Positions 42,044 to 51,551 of a DNA stretch of 64,000 nt are shown here, one piece after another. The stretch's first letter is position 1, and every line of letters starts with the position of its first letter. Source of the DNA: Clostridiales bacterium UBA1316 (GTDB lineage: Bacteria > Bacillota > Clostridia > Oscillospirales > Oscillospiraceae); the NCBI GenBank assembly GCA_002307055.1, contig DBTM01000061.1:94522-158521 (forward strand), read 5' to 3'. The translations under genes and the position numbers were made by a program. Below the pieces are notes generated by a model. That model worked only from the letters and a program-made list of their open reading frames with translations. It was not told where the DNA came from and did no database searches.

Positions 42044-43093
42044 ATGGATAACGGAGAACAAAAGCATGAACGGCGGATTCGATATAAAGGCACGCACCCG
42101 AAAGCGTTTAAAGAGAAATATAAGGAACTGCAGCCGGAACAATATGCCGAGGATGTGGCCAAGGTCATCAGCCGGGGCAGTACGCCCGCGGGCACACACC
42201 GTTCCATCTGCGTTAAAGAAATATTGGAATTTCTGCAGATTACCCCCGGCCAAACCGGACTGGACGCGACTCTCGGTTACGGCGGCCATACATTAGAAAT
42301 GCTTAAATGCTTAAATAATAAAGGTCACTTGTATGCCCTTGACGTTGATTCATATGAATTGCCGCGCACAAGGGAGCGCCTGGAGCGTTTGGGTTACAGC
42401 GCCGATGTTTTAACGCTCAGGCATATGAACTTTTCTGATATCGATCAGATTGCAGTTGAGGCAGGGCCGCTGAATTTTGTATTGGCGGATTTGGGCGTCT
42501 CGTCCATGCAGATCGATAATCCCGAAAGAGGCTTTTCGTTTAAAAACGAAGGGCCGCTGGACCTGCGTCTCGATCCCGCCAGAGGCATATCAGCTGCCGA
42601 ACGTTTAAAATCAATCTCTCAGGAAGAGCTGACAGGTCTTCTGACAGAAAACGCGGATGAGCCGTATGCCGAGCGGATTGCCCGCGCCGTTATTTCCGAA
42701 ATTAAAAAGGGCGCGAATATAAAAACAACCACGCAGCTCCGGCAGATTATTAAAGCCGCGTTGATATTCGTTCCCCAAAGCACTCGGGACGAGGAGATTA
42801 AAAAATCCTGCCAGCGCTGCTTTCAAGCGTTGCGCATTGATGTCAACAATGAATTTGAAGCGCTGGACGCTTTCTTGGAAAAGCTGCCCGCAGCCCTTGC
42901 CGAGAGAGGGCGCGTTGCGATAATGTCCTTTCATTCGGGAGAAGACCGCCTCGTTAAAAAGTCCTTTCAGCGCTTATTTCGTGAAGGTGTCTACCGCGAA
43001 ATCGCACCCGAGCCTATTCGGCCGTCAGCGGAGGAATGCCATGACAACCCCCGCGCCCGTTCAACAAAGCTGCGCTGGGCTATAAAGGCTTAA
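42044..43093 (+). CDS. rsmH: 16S rRNA m4C1402 methyltransferase paralogue with N-terminal extension
   Basis: The 349-residue protein carries RsmH motifs: SAM site LDATLGYGGHTLEML, VLADLGVSSMQIDNPERGFS, and SFHSGEDRLVKKSFQ near the C-terminus. A charged N-terminal extension of about 50 residues (KHERRIRYKGTHPKAFKEKY) precedes the usual start, and the gene lies outside any division-wall cluster, so it may be a second copy. ATG 42044 is chosen, with GGAGAAG 8 bases upstream. A terminator follows. Confidence 0.82.
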   Translation: MDNGEQKHERRIRYKGTHPKAFKEKYKELQPEQYAEDVAKVISRGSTPAGTHRSICVKEILEFLQITPGQTGLDATLGYGGHTLEMLKCLNNKGHLYALDVDSYELPRTRERLERLGYSADVLTLRHMNFSDIDQIAVEAGPLNFVLADLGVSSMQIDNPERGFSFKNEGPLDLRLDPARGISAAERLKSISQEELTGLLTENADEPYAERIARAVISEIKKGANIKTTTQLRQIIKAALIFVPQSTRDEEIKKSCQRCFQALRIDVNNEFEALDAFLEKLPAALAERGRVAIMSFHSGEDRLVKKSFQRLFREGVYREIAPEPIRPSAEECHDNPRARSTKLRWAIKA

Positions 43094-43102
43094 TTTTAAA
43101 TA

Positions 43103-43140
43103 CCCCTTTCGGCGGATGCTCCTGCCGAAAGGGGCATTTT
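43103..43140 (+). terminator. Terminator after the rsmH-like gene
   Basis: CCCCTTTCGGC at 43103-43113 pairs exactly with GCCGAAAGGGG at 43124-43134, followed by CATTTTATAT. Confidence 0.85.
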
Positions 43141-43176
43141 ATATGAGCAGCCATTTGTAGATATTAAAATTATGTG

Positions 43177-43247
43177 ATTACGAAATTACGTATTGACATA
43201 TAAGCTTATACGCGATATTATTGCATTACGTAATTACGGTAATGCAA
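43177..43247 (+). promoter_or_regulatory. Consensus promoter flanked by paired ATTACG repeats
   Basis: TTGACA 43193-43198 and TATTAT 43216-43221 are 17 bases apart. ATTACG occurs at 43177, 43185, 43225 and 43233: two pairs with 8-base period, 48 bases apart, one before the -35 and one after the -10. The downstream pair lies within TTGCATTAC (43221-43229) and GTAATGCAA (43239-43247), 9-base inverted arms. This suggests operators for the HTH protein encoded next. Confidence 0.65.
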
Positions 43248-43267
43248 AATATCGGAAGGTAATTGAA

Positions 43268-43897
43268 ATGGAAAGAAATTACGGCGCGGAAATTGATGGT
43301 TTAAAAAATGACATGGGAGAAATTAAACAAATGCTCTCAGCCGTGACAAGCCCTAAAGAAAAATCAGGAGAAACGCAGATAAAGCGGGAGCGTCTACACA
43401 AAGGAATGAACTTGGATCCGGACCCTAATATTATGACGGTTCTGCACGGCCTTGAAGATACCTGCGAAAAAAATGACCAAAGCGGTGCCATCACGTATTT
43501 AGGCGTCTATGAATCCAGCGGACGCCAATCGACCTGGGTCAGCAACAGCGTCAATACTGACCGGTTACTCTCTCTCATCGAGAATAAAATGGCCGAAAGA
43601 GTTTTGAACTGCATCGGAAACGGTGACCGCTTGAATATTCTGCTCAGCATCATGAAAAAACCGATGACAGTAGCGCAGCTTGTCGAGCAATGCGGCTATA
43701 ATTCCACGGGTCAGGTTTATCACCATCTGAAGCCGCTGATTGCTGCCGACCTTATCGTAGAAGATGCCAAAAATGAAGGCAAGGGTGTTTACGTGATACA
43801 GCCGCACCGTGTTCAGGGCATTATCATGCTGCTCGCCGGAATCAGCGACATGCTCGACCCCAAATATACGCAGGGCGACTGGGGGATCACAGAATAA
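43268..43897 (+). CDS. Winged-helix (ArsR-like fold) transcriptional regulator
   Basis: The 209-residue protein has a coiled-coil-like N-terminus (EIDGLKNDMGEIKQMLSAV), a mid-region around ITYLGVYESSGRQSTWVSNS, and a winged helix near the C-terminus: RLNILLSIMKKPMTVAQLVE, QCGYNSTGQVYHHLKPLIAA. ATG 43268, with GGAAGG upstream, is preferred to the TTG-type start at 43193, which overlaps the promoter. The flanking ATTACG repeats suggest that it regulates itself. No linked target is seen. Confidence 0.65.
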   Translation: MERNYGAEIDGLKNDMGEIKQMLSAVTSPKEKSGETQIKRERLHKGMNLDPDPNIMTVLHGLEDTCEKNDQSGAITYLGVYESSGRQSTWVSNSVNTDRLLSLIENKMAERVLNCIGNGDRLNILLSIMKKPMTVAQLVEQCGYNSTGQVYHHLKPLIAADLIVEDAKNEGKGVYVIQPHRVQGIIMLLAGISDMLDPKYTQGDWGITE

Positions 43898-43933
43898 TAT
43901 CCGCGCCGCTCGTCTGCTCGCAAGCATAAAAAA

Positions 43934-43979
43934 TAACTGTCATCTCAGGCATGAATCAGCTGCCTTGGGATGACAGTTA
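43934..43979. terminator. Bidirectional terminator between the HTH and methyltransferase genes
   Basis: TAACTGTCATC at 43934-43944 pairs with its complement ending at 43979; a near-perfect stem of about 18 bases with one mismatch and one bulge. T-run is best on the minus strand. Confidence 0.75.
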
Positions 43980-44025
43980 CTTAATTGTGCAGACCTTTTT
44001 TACTCGGTGCGCGTTAAACGCTTAT

Positions 44026-44700
44026 CTATTTGTCCGCAGCAAGAACGACGGTATTTTTAATCCGCCATACTTCGCTGACCCGGCTGAAGCCCGCTTCTAA
44101 AAGCAATTGCTTCTGGTTGGATACCGTGCAGGGCGTGTCATAATGATATTGCTGCTCATCTGTTATTCTCTGCTCGCGCTTTAAACGGCCATATTCAGCA
44201 AAGTAGAAATCCTCTTGCTCCTGCGGATTTTCGTATTCATGTTCAGACAGCATGTAGTCGCACTCGATATAGGTACCGCCTTGCTTCAAACCTTTGTATA
44301 TCCGGCGATAGAGATCGGCTTTTTCATCGTGATTATAATGATGTAAGCTCATGACGGATAAAGCGGCGTCATAATGAGCGTCACCGAGATCATAATCAAA
44401 ATAACTGCATTGGTGCAGGATAACGCTTTTATCCGCATATTTCTCTTTGAGCTGCCGCAGCATTTTTTCGGCAATATCGATGCCTGTGACTTCAATATCA
44501 GGGAAGCGCTCAAAAACAGCCTCCAGTTCGAGGCCTGTGCCGATACCCAAGTCGACTAAATTTTGTGTGTGACCCGGCAAAAAAGAGGCTAAAATCCGCT
44601 TGCTCTCCAAACCGCCGTCAATCGCTCCCACATGCCTTTCATCATAAACCTGCGAGCGATTATTGAAAAATTCGCTCATTTCCTCAAGCTTTTGTTCCAT
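44026..44700 (-). CDS. Class I SAM-dependent methyltransferase
   Basis: A 224-residue protein. Motif I is LVDLGIGTGLELEAVFERFP, followed by the acidic ITGIDIAEK-type strand (VTGIDIAEKML) and DAALSVMSLHHY, the motif IV/post-I region of small-molecule methyltransferases. The substrate is not recognisable. It lies 67 bases past the P-loop kinase gene in the same direction. Confidence 0.75.
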   Translation of the reverse strand: MEQKLEEMSEFFNNRSQVYDERHVGAIDGGLESKRILASFLPGHTQNLVDLGIGTGLELEAVFERFPDIEVTGIDIAEKMLRQLKEKYADKSVILHQCSYFDYDLGDAHYDAALSVMSLHHYNHDEKADLYRRIYKGLKQGGTYIECDYMLSEHEYENPQEQEDFYFAEYGRLKREQRITDEQQYHYDTPCTVSNQKQLLLEAGFSRVSEVWRIKNTVVLAADK

Positions 44701-44767
44701 TAGGATACCTCTTACTTTTTACGCTGCTCTTTTACAGCGTACTATTTGTTATTAAGCTCGTATAACC

Positions 44768-45367
44768 CTATGTAATGAAGCGCTTTATCCATGCGACAAC
44801 CTGCTGACCGATCTGCTCTATTGTCAAGCCATTGATATCGATAAAATCAGTTTCAGGCTGCTGGCGATTAGAAAACCATGTTGTCTTAACATCGAGCAGC
44901 TTGGTCAGGTAGTGGTCAAAGGACCCGCGATTTCGTGTTATGTCCATTTGCTTATTATTGATAAGTGTTTGTGCGCTTGCGTTAAGAAAGAGAACACCGG
45001 TATACACGCATTGACGCAGCTCTGCGAGCTCATCTTTTAATAAGCTTTCAACATCCCAATCAAAACCTATTGATTTTGGATAAAAAAGAGTAAAAAACTC
45101 AATTTCGTTTGCCCCTAAATCCATTAACACATATTGATACTGTTTGCATTCGTCCCAGCGATTGATTTCAGCCTTGATGAATAAACGCTGTATCTCAATA
45201 AAGCCGTCTAAAGTGCTTTGATTCCAACCTTGCCGCTTAATTTCTTGCAGCATAGGCGCAGGATTTTCGTAGCTGACAAATACATTATTCAGATGATTCT
45301 CAACAAATTTTGCCGCAGTCGTTTTACCCGCAGCCATACAGCCCTGCAATGATAAAATTACTGACAT
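44768..45367 (-). CDS. P-loop kinase-like protein (AAA/adenylate-kinase fold)
   Basis: A 199-residue protein with an N-terminal Walker A loop, LSLQGCMAAGKTTAAKFVEN, and hydrophobic strand YVLMDLGANEIEFF that could be Walker B. The C-terminal part includes KQMDITRNRGSFDHYLTKL. Size suggests a nucleotide, nucleoside or antibiotic kinase, but no subfamily motif is seen. It starts 31 bases after the Lhr-type helicase stop. Confidence 0.55.
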   Translation of the reverse strand: MSVILSLQGCMAAGKTTAAKFVENHLNNVFVSYENPAPMLQEIKRQGWNQSTLDGFIEIQRLFIKAEINRWDECKQYQYVLMDLGANEIEFFTLFYPKSIGFDWDVESLLKDELAELRQCVYTGVLFLNASAQTLINNKQMDITRNRGSFDHYLTKLLDVKTTWFSNRQQPETDFIDINGLTIEQIGQQVVAWIKRFIT

Positions 45368-45398
45368 TTATATTCTTCCTTATCTTTATTAGTGCAGT

Positions 45399-48300
45399 CT
45401 ATCCTCTGTACAACACATAATCCCGCATTTCCTGAACAAAGCCCGCGCCCCTCAGGGAGACTTCTGCGTCGGGCGGGTAATCCTTGACGGTCAGGCGGTG
45501 GAGGGCGGGGAAGAGGCGGCGTTGGGTAAAGGCATGGGCGAAAATGCGCAGCGCTTCGGGCAGTGCGGTGCTGTCGAAGCTGTTCAAGAGCTTGCCTTGG
45601 CGTTCGAAGGCGGCAACCGGGACACCGGCGCGCAGTGCGACCGCGGTGCCGGGTACGTTCATAAACGACCGGCCGGACGCATGTGCGAGGCTTTTGCCCC
45701 ACGGCTGCAGGGGATCGATGGCGGGCAGCCAGACAATATCGTCGCCCGGGTGCTCCAAAGCGTGCATGATGCCCTCAAAATCCTTGTCGCGGAGGTACTG
45801 CATGCCGGATAATCCCTCGATAAAGTATCCGCGCCGCACGCGTCCGGTCAATTCCCAATAACCCAGGAGTCTGAGGCTGTCTGACCAATTCAAGCCTTGA
45901 GCGGTCTCCCGGCAGAGCAGAACAGCGCGGTCGAACAAGCGCTCAAGCTGCTGCTCGGGTGTCTGCTCCTTCAGCGGGCGCGACAGCTCCCATCGGCCGG
46001 AGGTCAAAGCCGTCACACGCGCTCTAACGCGCTGCTTAACAGGTTTGTTCTCTGTTTTGTCCCGGCTCAGCAGCTGACGCACCGGCACAAAGCTGTCGGC
46101 ACACACGATGCCCTTTTCGGCGAGGCTCTGCAGCGTGTCGTACGGTGTTTCACCGTCAATAAGGTCAGTCAGGCGCTGCATGAAGCTCGCGCCTCTTTTT
46201 TGCAGCGCGTCAAATATTATTTTCTCGTTTCCCGCCAATGCGGTGCCGGTCTCGGATAATTCGGCGTCCCAGTTGATGTCCTCGTATTTATAGAATGTGA
46301 GTACAAGCTCGGCTGTCATGCGCCAGAAAAAGCTGCCTTGCGCGAGCAGCGTGTCCAGCAGCTCGGGACGATAACCGCTCACACGCGTCGGCAAAAGTGT
46401 GCTCTCCCACAGCGCGGCGGGATACGGCAGGCCGCAGAGCTGCTTGAGTGCCGCTTCGAGCTTCTCGCCGGGTGCCGCCGCTATTTGTGTCCGGCTCGCT
46501 AAGATCGCGGCGTACCGCTCAGGCGGCAGCGTCCGGATCTGCGTCCGGCGCATTTTGACGGTTTCCTTTTGCGCGCGGTCGAACATTTTAGCGTGATAAT
46601 ATTGTCCTTCGTATAAAACGGCACTGCCGCTGTCACATAAGGCTGAGAGTACCTCGAGAGCTTCCGCCGATGACCAGAAATAGCGCTCGGCGATCATCTC
46701 CGCCGTCTGAGCGCCGCGGTAGCGCAGCAGGCGGCGTACGATATGCTGCCGCGCGTCCCAATCCCCGTTAATCAGCGCGGTCTCGTATTCAGCGGCATGC
46801 TCGGCGGCAATCCATAAGCCGGGTTCAATATAGTGCGCCTGTTCCCGCTGTTCCAGTGCTTCGAGCCATTCGGGTGTGAAATCAAGTTCTCCGGCAACGA
46901 GGTCGCCCTCAATCATTAATTGTGAGTGCAGCTGATTTTCATTTTCCGGCAGGCGTGTCCGTTCAGATACATGGGAAAGCTGCTCGGGTGACGGGGCAAT
47001 CATTTGCGTTTGATCCAGCGCTTCCTGAACGGCGGCGTGAATGCCGAGCGGTGTCGGTGCATAATCGTACATGTTGGCGTTTTCAGTTTGACGCCGCAGC
47101 TGAAAGGACATGGGCGACGGTTCGGTTAAATCCATTTCCAAAACTGTAATTGCTCCGGAGCGGATGCCGTTTAGTATCAGCTCAACTCCGCTTATATCCC
47201 AATAGTCATCCAGGCACTCGCGTTTTGTCTCGCGGATGAGCGGGTGGCTGTCGCTGCGCACGAGCGCGTCGAGCATATCGGCGCTGCGCATGCGCTGAAC
47301 CCAGAGCGGCTGGCGCCCGGCTTTCCGCACGCCCATCATCAGCGCGCGTCCGGCGTTGTAACGAAACGCCATATTAAAAACAGGCGTCGCCGGCAGCATC
47401 GCCGAGAGGACGCTTCTGGCCGATTCCGGCGCGATAGCATATAGCAGCCGTTCAGGCAGGGGATAGTCGTCATAAGGAAACAGTAGAAAACCGTCGTCGT
47501 CGGCCACAAAGCTGATGTTCAGGTTCATCAGCCGCTTGGCGGCTGACGTCGCCAGCATCGCCAGCGGCTCATTCACCGGACGCCCAAACACCGAATGCAC
47601 CATCATCTGATGATTGCCCGTTTCGTCGCGGTAATGCTCAACGATCACCGTGCGCTCATCCGGCAGAACCCCGGTGACGGCGAGCTGGCGTTTGATGAGG
47701 TCCTGTGCGCCGTACGCCGATGTCTCATCAAGTCCCAGCTTGCTTAATTCCTCAAACAGCAGACCGGCTTCCTCGGCGTGGCCGAGCCCGCGTAAAATTT
47801 CGCCGTATGCCAGGGCGGTTTGCAGCCTGCGGCCGACAATTTCGGCCTTCCAATAAGGCGGCATCGCGCCGTTTATCGTCGATTGCCGGACAACCACCGT
47901 ATCCTTTTTAACCTCTTTAATTTGCCATGCGAAGGAGCCGAGTAAAAACTTACTGCCGCTCCGCCCCTTTTCAAAAACAAACTCCTCATCCAGCTCGCCG
48001 AGCGTGACGCCGGTTTCTGTTTTCACGGTATACTGGCCCTTGTCCGGAATAGTCCCCGCTGCCGATACCGCGAGCATCCTGCTGTACGGGTCGCCCTCCA
48101 CGCGGTCGTGAATGCGGTCATACAGAATTCTTGGACGGACAGGGATATCCCGCTCATGCTCATAATCACCCGACAGCATGCGCAGAACATCCCGGACATC
48201 GTCCGGCGTCACCGCGCGGAACGGGTACGCGCGCGCGAGCACCTCCATAACCTCGTCAACACAGTAACCACTGTCCGTTGCCATTGAAACAAGGTGCTGT

Positions 48301-49544
48301 GCCAGCACATCCAGGCATAAGCTTGGCGGGCGTGAATATTCGATGCCGCTGCGCCGGACAACCTCCGCGGCCAGCCCGCAATAAAGGCTCTCGTCCGGCG
48401 CGCGCGAGAAAATATACATGACGCTCGTACGGCCCGGATTATGCCCCGCGCGGCCGAGCCGCTGCATTGTGCTCGAGATGGAGCGCGGACAACCGATTTG
48501 ATAAACCTCATCGATCTCGCCGACATCGATGCCCAGCTCCATCGACGAGGTGGCGCATAAGAGCCGCAGGGTGCCGTTCCGCAGCGCGTGCTCCACCTCA
48601 AACCGCTGCTCCTTCGACAGGCTGCCGTGATGCGTGCGGGCAAAGCCCTCTCCGGCTATTTGATTTACATAATATGCAAGCTTCTCCGCATACGACCGCC
48701 CGTCAACGAAGGCGATCACGCTCCGCGTGCCCTTGCAGTGCTCGTAAACAGAGCTCGCGAGGTCCTGCCAAACCGAGTCTTTTCGTATGGTATTTGATTT
48801 ATGGCTGATAATATCCAGCCGGATATTTTTATGCATCATGGGAGCCGCGATTGAAACCGGAACGGCATCACCCAGCCTCGGCACAGGTGAGAGATACTCG
48901 GCGGCGACGCTCAGCGGTTCAATCGTCGCCGATAAGCCGATGCGCTGCAGCGGCGTGGCGCAAAGCTTGTCCAGCCGCGCAATAGAAAGCATCAGATGTG
49001 CCCCGCGCTTGGAGTCGATGAGCGCGTGCAGCTCGTCAATGATGATCCAGCGCGCCGTACGCAGAATCGACTGTCCCGATTTACCGGTCAGCATCAGGTA
49101 GAGCGACTCCGGCGTCGTAATGAGGATATGCGGGGGAGACTTGATCATTTTGCGCCGCTCGTTTTGCGGCGTGTCACCCGTACGGATGGCAACGTTAATG
49201 CTTGGCGCCGCATTCAGCGAGTAGGGAATCCCTTCTTCCTGCAAAATGCCGTCGAGCGGCCGCCGCAGGTTCTCGCGGATGTCCCCCGCTAGTGACTTGA
49301 GCGGCGAGACATAAATGAGCTGCAGCTCTTTTTTGAGCGTCCCTTTTCGCGTCTGGGCCATCATCCTGTCGATAAAAATCAGAAAAGCCGACAGCGTTTT
49401 GCCGGTCCCTGTCGGTGCCGATACCAAAACATGCTTGCCCGAGGCAATCGCCGGCCAAGCCGCCTCCTGCACCGCCGTCGGCACGCCGATGCCCCGCGTA
49501 AACCACCGCGCGGTTATTGGATCAAATAGATCAAGCACACTCAT
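45399..49544 (-). CDS. lhr: Lhr-type DEAD/DEAH superfamily 2 helicase
   Basis: A 1381-residue protein. The helicase core covers residues 1-430: Q-region PTAVQEAAWPAI, Walker A SAPTGTGKTLSAF, motif Ia YVSPLKSLAGDI, TTPESLYLML, motif II IIDELHALIDSKRGAHLML, SAT in LSATIEPL, and motif VI QRLGRAGHNPGRTSV. It is followed by the Lhr winged-helix and beta domain and a long C-terminal half as in long bacterial Lhr. Homologues unwind DNA or DNA:RNA hybrids 3' to 5' and are linked to repair. It starts about 50 bases after the cytoplasmic xylanase gene and may be read from it. Confidence 0.9.
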   Translation of the reverse strand: MSVLDLFDPITARWFTRGIGVPTAVQEAAWPAIASGKHVLVSAPTGTGKTLSAFLIFIDRMMAQTRKGTLKKELQLIYVSPLKSLAGDIRENLRRPLDGILQEEGIPYSLNAAPSINVAIRTGDTPQNERRKMIKSPPHILITTPESLYLMLTGKSGQSILRTARWIIIDELHALIDSKRGAHLMLSIARLDKLCATPLQRIGLSATIEPLSVAAEYLSPVPRLGDAVPVSIAAPMMHKNIRLDIISHKSNTIRKDSVWQDLASSVYEHCKGTRSVIAFVDGRSYAEKLAYYVNQIAGEGFARTHHGSLSKEQRFEVEHALRNGTLRLLCATSSMELGIDVGEIDEVYQIGCPRSISSTMQRLGRAGHNPGRTSVMYIFSRAPDESLYCGLAAEVVRRSGIEYSRPPSLCLDVLAQHLVSMATDSGYCVDEVMEVLARAYPFRAVTPDDVRDVLRMLSGDYEHERDIPVRPRILYDRIHDRVEGDPYSRMLAVSAAGTIPDKGQYTVKTETGVTLGELDEEFVFEKGRSGSKFLLGSFAWQIKEVKKDTVVVRQSTINGAMPPYWKAEIVGRRLQTALAYGEILRGLGHAEEAGLLFEELSKLGLDETSAYGAQDLIKRQLAVTGVLPDERTVIVEHYRDETGNHQMMVHSVFGRPVNEPLAMLATSAAKRLMNLNISFVADDDGFLLFPYDDYPLPERLLYAIAPESARSVLSAMLPATPVFNMAFRYNAGRALMMGVRKAGRQPLWVQRMRSADMLDALVRSDSHPLIRETKRECLDDYWDISGVELILNGIRSGAITVLEMDLTEPSPMSFQLRRQTENANMYDYAPTPLGIHAAVQEALDQTQMIAPSPEQLSHVSERTRLPENENQLHSQLMIEGDLVAGELDFTPEWLEALEQREQAHYIEPGLWIAAEHAAEYETALINGDWDARQHIVRRLLRYRGAQTAEMIAERYFWSSAEALEVLSALCDSGSAVLYEGQYYHAKMFDRAQKETVKMRRTQIRTLPPERYAAILASRTQIAAAPGEKLEAALKQLCGLPYPAALWESTLLPTRVSGYRPELLDTLLAQGSFFWRMTAELVLTFYKYEDINWDAELSETGTALAGNEKIIFDALQKRGASFMQRLTDLIDGETPYDTLQSLAEKGIVCADSFVPVRQLLSRDKTENKPVKQRVRARVTALTSGRWELSRPLKEQTPEQQLERLFDRAVLLCRETAQGLNWSDSLRLLGYWELTGRVRRGYFIEGLSGMQYLRDKDFEGIMHALEHPGDDIVWLPAIDPLQPWGKSLAHASGRSFMNVPGTAVALRAGVPVAAFERQGKLLNSFDSTALPEALRIFAHAFTQRRLFPALHRLTVKDYPPDAEVSLRGAGFVQEMRDYVLYRG

Positions 49545-49596
49545 TAGCAGCGGGCTCCTGTTTCACTTATTTGGCTGCTTGCAGTCAATATCGAAC

Positions 49597-50607
49597 CTAT
49601 TCATAAAAATCGACAACTCTGTCAAATGCCGCTTTTTTAGCGCCGCTGACATTGAACAGCAGGGGCCAGTCTTTTCTGCCGAAGACGGGGAAATTATCCT
49701 TCCAGGTGTACGCGTCGCTGATACCCCAGAAGGTAACGGAGGTGACGTGCTCTTTGTATTGCCTGAAAACAGAGAAGATATCATCGTAGACCTGCGCCTG
49801 AAGCTCCAGCATTTCGTCCGTAGGCAGCTTTAAATCGTTTCGTCTGTCATTAAAATCGAACATGGAAACATCCATTTCAGTAACTTGAATTTTAAGCCCC
49901 AGTGCGGCGTACCTTTCGATAGCTCTTTTCAAATTATCAATTAAGCTGATATCTCGTATGTTCCAATGCGCCTGGATGCCCACGCTGTCAACAGGTGTGC
50001 CATTTTTCAACAGGATTTCAAGCATGTGGCAGGTCTTCTCCAGCTTTTCCGGATGCTCGTTATTATAATCGTTATAAACGAGTGCGGCCTTCCGGTCCTG
50101 CGCCTTAACGATTTCAAAGACTGTCTGTATGTAATCCGCGCCCAAGATGCGCCGCCATGCTGTCTCTCTATACTGCTGGCCTGATTTATCCTCAATAGCT
50201 TCATTGACAACATCCCAAGCGTAAACGATATCCTTATAGCGGTCACAAATAATTTTAACGTGCTGAGTTAACCGCTCAAGCACTAATTCACGGGAAGCTT
50301 CTCTACCGTTCTTGTCCGTAAAGACCCAATTGGAAGTTTGGTTGTGCCACACAAACGTATGTCCCCGCATCAGTATATTGTTGCTTTTCGCAAACGTTTT
50401 CATCGCGTCAGCTTTTTCGAAATCATACCGGTCTTCCTCCGGATGAATTTCCCCGAACTTCATAGCGTTTTCAGCCGTAATGCTGTTAAAATGCGTTTTC
50501 AGCAGTTCACCCTGAATCCCTGAAAAGTCATTCACATTGACGGCAGCGCCGATTTTAAAATAATCCCAATATTTCTCAGCCAGAGACAATTTGTTATCCT
50601 GAGTCAT
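49597..50607 (-). CDS. GH10 endo-1,4-beta-xylanase, no signal peptide (intracellular)
   Basis: A 336-residue single-domain GH10. The catalytic acid/base Glu is in AWDVVNEAIED, the nucleophile Glu in LKIQVTEMDVSMF; also ITAENAMKFG, RGHTFVWHNQTSNW and TFWGISDAYTWKD. There is no signal sequence and the protein begins MTQDNKLSLAEKYW, so it acts in the cytoplasm on imported xylo-oligosaccharides. ATG 50607 has GAGGG 6 bases upstream. It is the last gene of a five-gene minus-strand cluster with an exported GH10. Confidence 0.93.
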   Translation of the reverse strand: MTQDNKLSLAEKYWDYFKIGAAVNVNDFSGIQGELLKTHFNSITAENAMKFGEIHPEEDRYDFEKADAMKTFAKSNNILMRGHTFVWHNQTSNWVFTDKNGREASRELVLERLTQHVKIICDRYKDIVYAWDVVNEAIEDKSGQQYRETAWRRILGADYIQTVFEIVKAQDRKAALVYNDYNNEHPEKLEKTCHMLEILLKNGTPVDSVGIQAHWNIRDISLIDNLKRAIERYAALGLKIQVTEMDVSMFDFNDRRNDLKLPTDEMLELQAQVYDDIFSVFRQYKEHVTSVTFWGISDAYTWKDNFPVFGRKDWPLLFNVSGAKKAAFDRVVDFYE

Positions 50608-50668
50608 ATTAACCCTCATCGCTTTTCGTAATTGTTTATTAATCTGAATTGCCGGTCGATCACATTAA

Positions 50669-51511
50669 TTAAGGCTTATACACGACTTTGACGTCGGTGA
50701 TCATGATGAGCGTCTTCGCGTTCTCGGTTGTATACTGAGCGTCGGGCTGAGCTGTGTTTTCTTCACCGCCGACGGTAATTATACCATCGTACATAACGCC
50801 GTCCTGCCAGTGGACAGTGCCTTCTACGATGAAATGATATTGCCCCGCGGGGACAGGCTGCCCGTTTTCGTCCTTGCAGTCCCAGATATAGGTCTGATGT
50901 CCTGACTTCGGTGTCGCGCCGGTGAAGGCGTCAACGACTGCTGATGAGGTGCTGCCGGTGCTTATTCCGGATTTACTGACCCAGACAGGCAGCGAATCGG
51001 GACGTGTTTTCCAGCCGCCTGCTGCCGTAAAATGGGTGGCAAATAGAGTTTTTATGTAGACGCCTTCGCTGTTTTCAATCCATAAAGCATATTGATTAGA
51101 GGCGATGATGCTTACGTGCGTATAAGTAAAAGATATCTCAACCTGCCCCTGTGCGGCAGCTGGCAATACCGAAGGCATCGGTGAAGCTGCGGCTGACGGT
51201 GACGGCATAGATGACGGCGAAGCCGCGGCTGACGGCGATGGTTTAACTGACGGCGAAGCCGCGGCTGACGGCGATGGTTTATCTGACGGTGAAGCCGCAG
51301 GTGACGGTGATGGCTTAACTGTCGGTGAAGCCGTAATTGACGGCGATGCCGCTGCCGCTGATTCAGATGGCTGTGAAGCAGCTGACGGAGCGGTGGCTGA
51401 GCCGGTCGGCGCAGCGGTCTGGGTGTCTGACGGCATTGAAGCTTCGGATTGTTTGCTGCATCCGGATACAAACAGCACCAGCACCGCCAACAAAAACAAC
51501 ATTTTCTTCAT
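50669..51511 (-). CDS. DUF2271 lipoprotein with Ser/Pro/Ala repeat linker
   Basis: The 280-residue protein has a signal peptide with lipobox (FVSGC, Cys18), a low-complexity linker from residue 20 to about 120 and a DUF2271 domain (about 125-280) recognised from NQYALWIENSEGVYIKTLFA, RPDSLPVWVSK and DAFTGATPKSGHQTYIWDCK, with CKDENGQPVPAGQYHFIVEG. DUF2271 is a beta-sandwich of unknown function seen in flavin- and cytochrome-related proteins. The linker would hold the domain away from the membrane. It sits inside the xylan cluster but its role there is unknown. Confidence 0.75.
   Translation of the reverse strand: MKKMLFLLAVLVLFVSGCSKQSEASMPSDTQTAAPTGSATAPSAASQPSESAAAASPSITASPTVKPSPSPAASPSDKPSPSAAASPSVKPSPSAAASPSSMPSPSAAASPMPSVLPAAAQGQVEISFTYTHVSIIASNQYALWIENSEGVYIKTLFATHFTAAGGWKTRPDSLPVWVSKSGISTGSTSSAVVDAFTGATPKSGHQTYIWDCKDENGQPVPAGQYHFIVEGTVHWQDGVMYDGIITVGGEENTAQPDAQYTTENAKTLIMITDVKVVYKP
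51185..51328 (-). repeat. Four 36-bp tandem repeats in the DUF2271 gene
   Basis: Codons 62-109 encode four 12-residue copies: SPTVKPSPSPAA, SPSDKPSPSAAA, SPSVKPSPSAAA, SPSSMPSPSAAA. The repeat DNA is similar enough to allow slippage, so copy number may vary. A surface linker, not a CRISPR or other DNA element. Confidence 0.8.
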
Positions 51512-51551
51512 TTAACAAACCTCCGTTTAACATTAAGTGTTCGTATCATGA

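Noticed and set aside
51185..51328. Periodic 36-bp repeats considered as a CRISPR array
   Set aside because: The repeats are contiguous without spacers and lie in frame in a lipoprotein linker of Ser/Pro/Ala.
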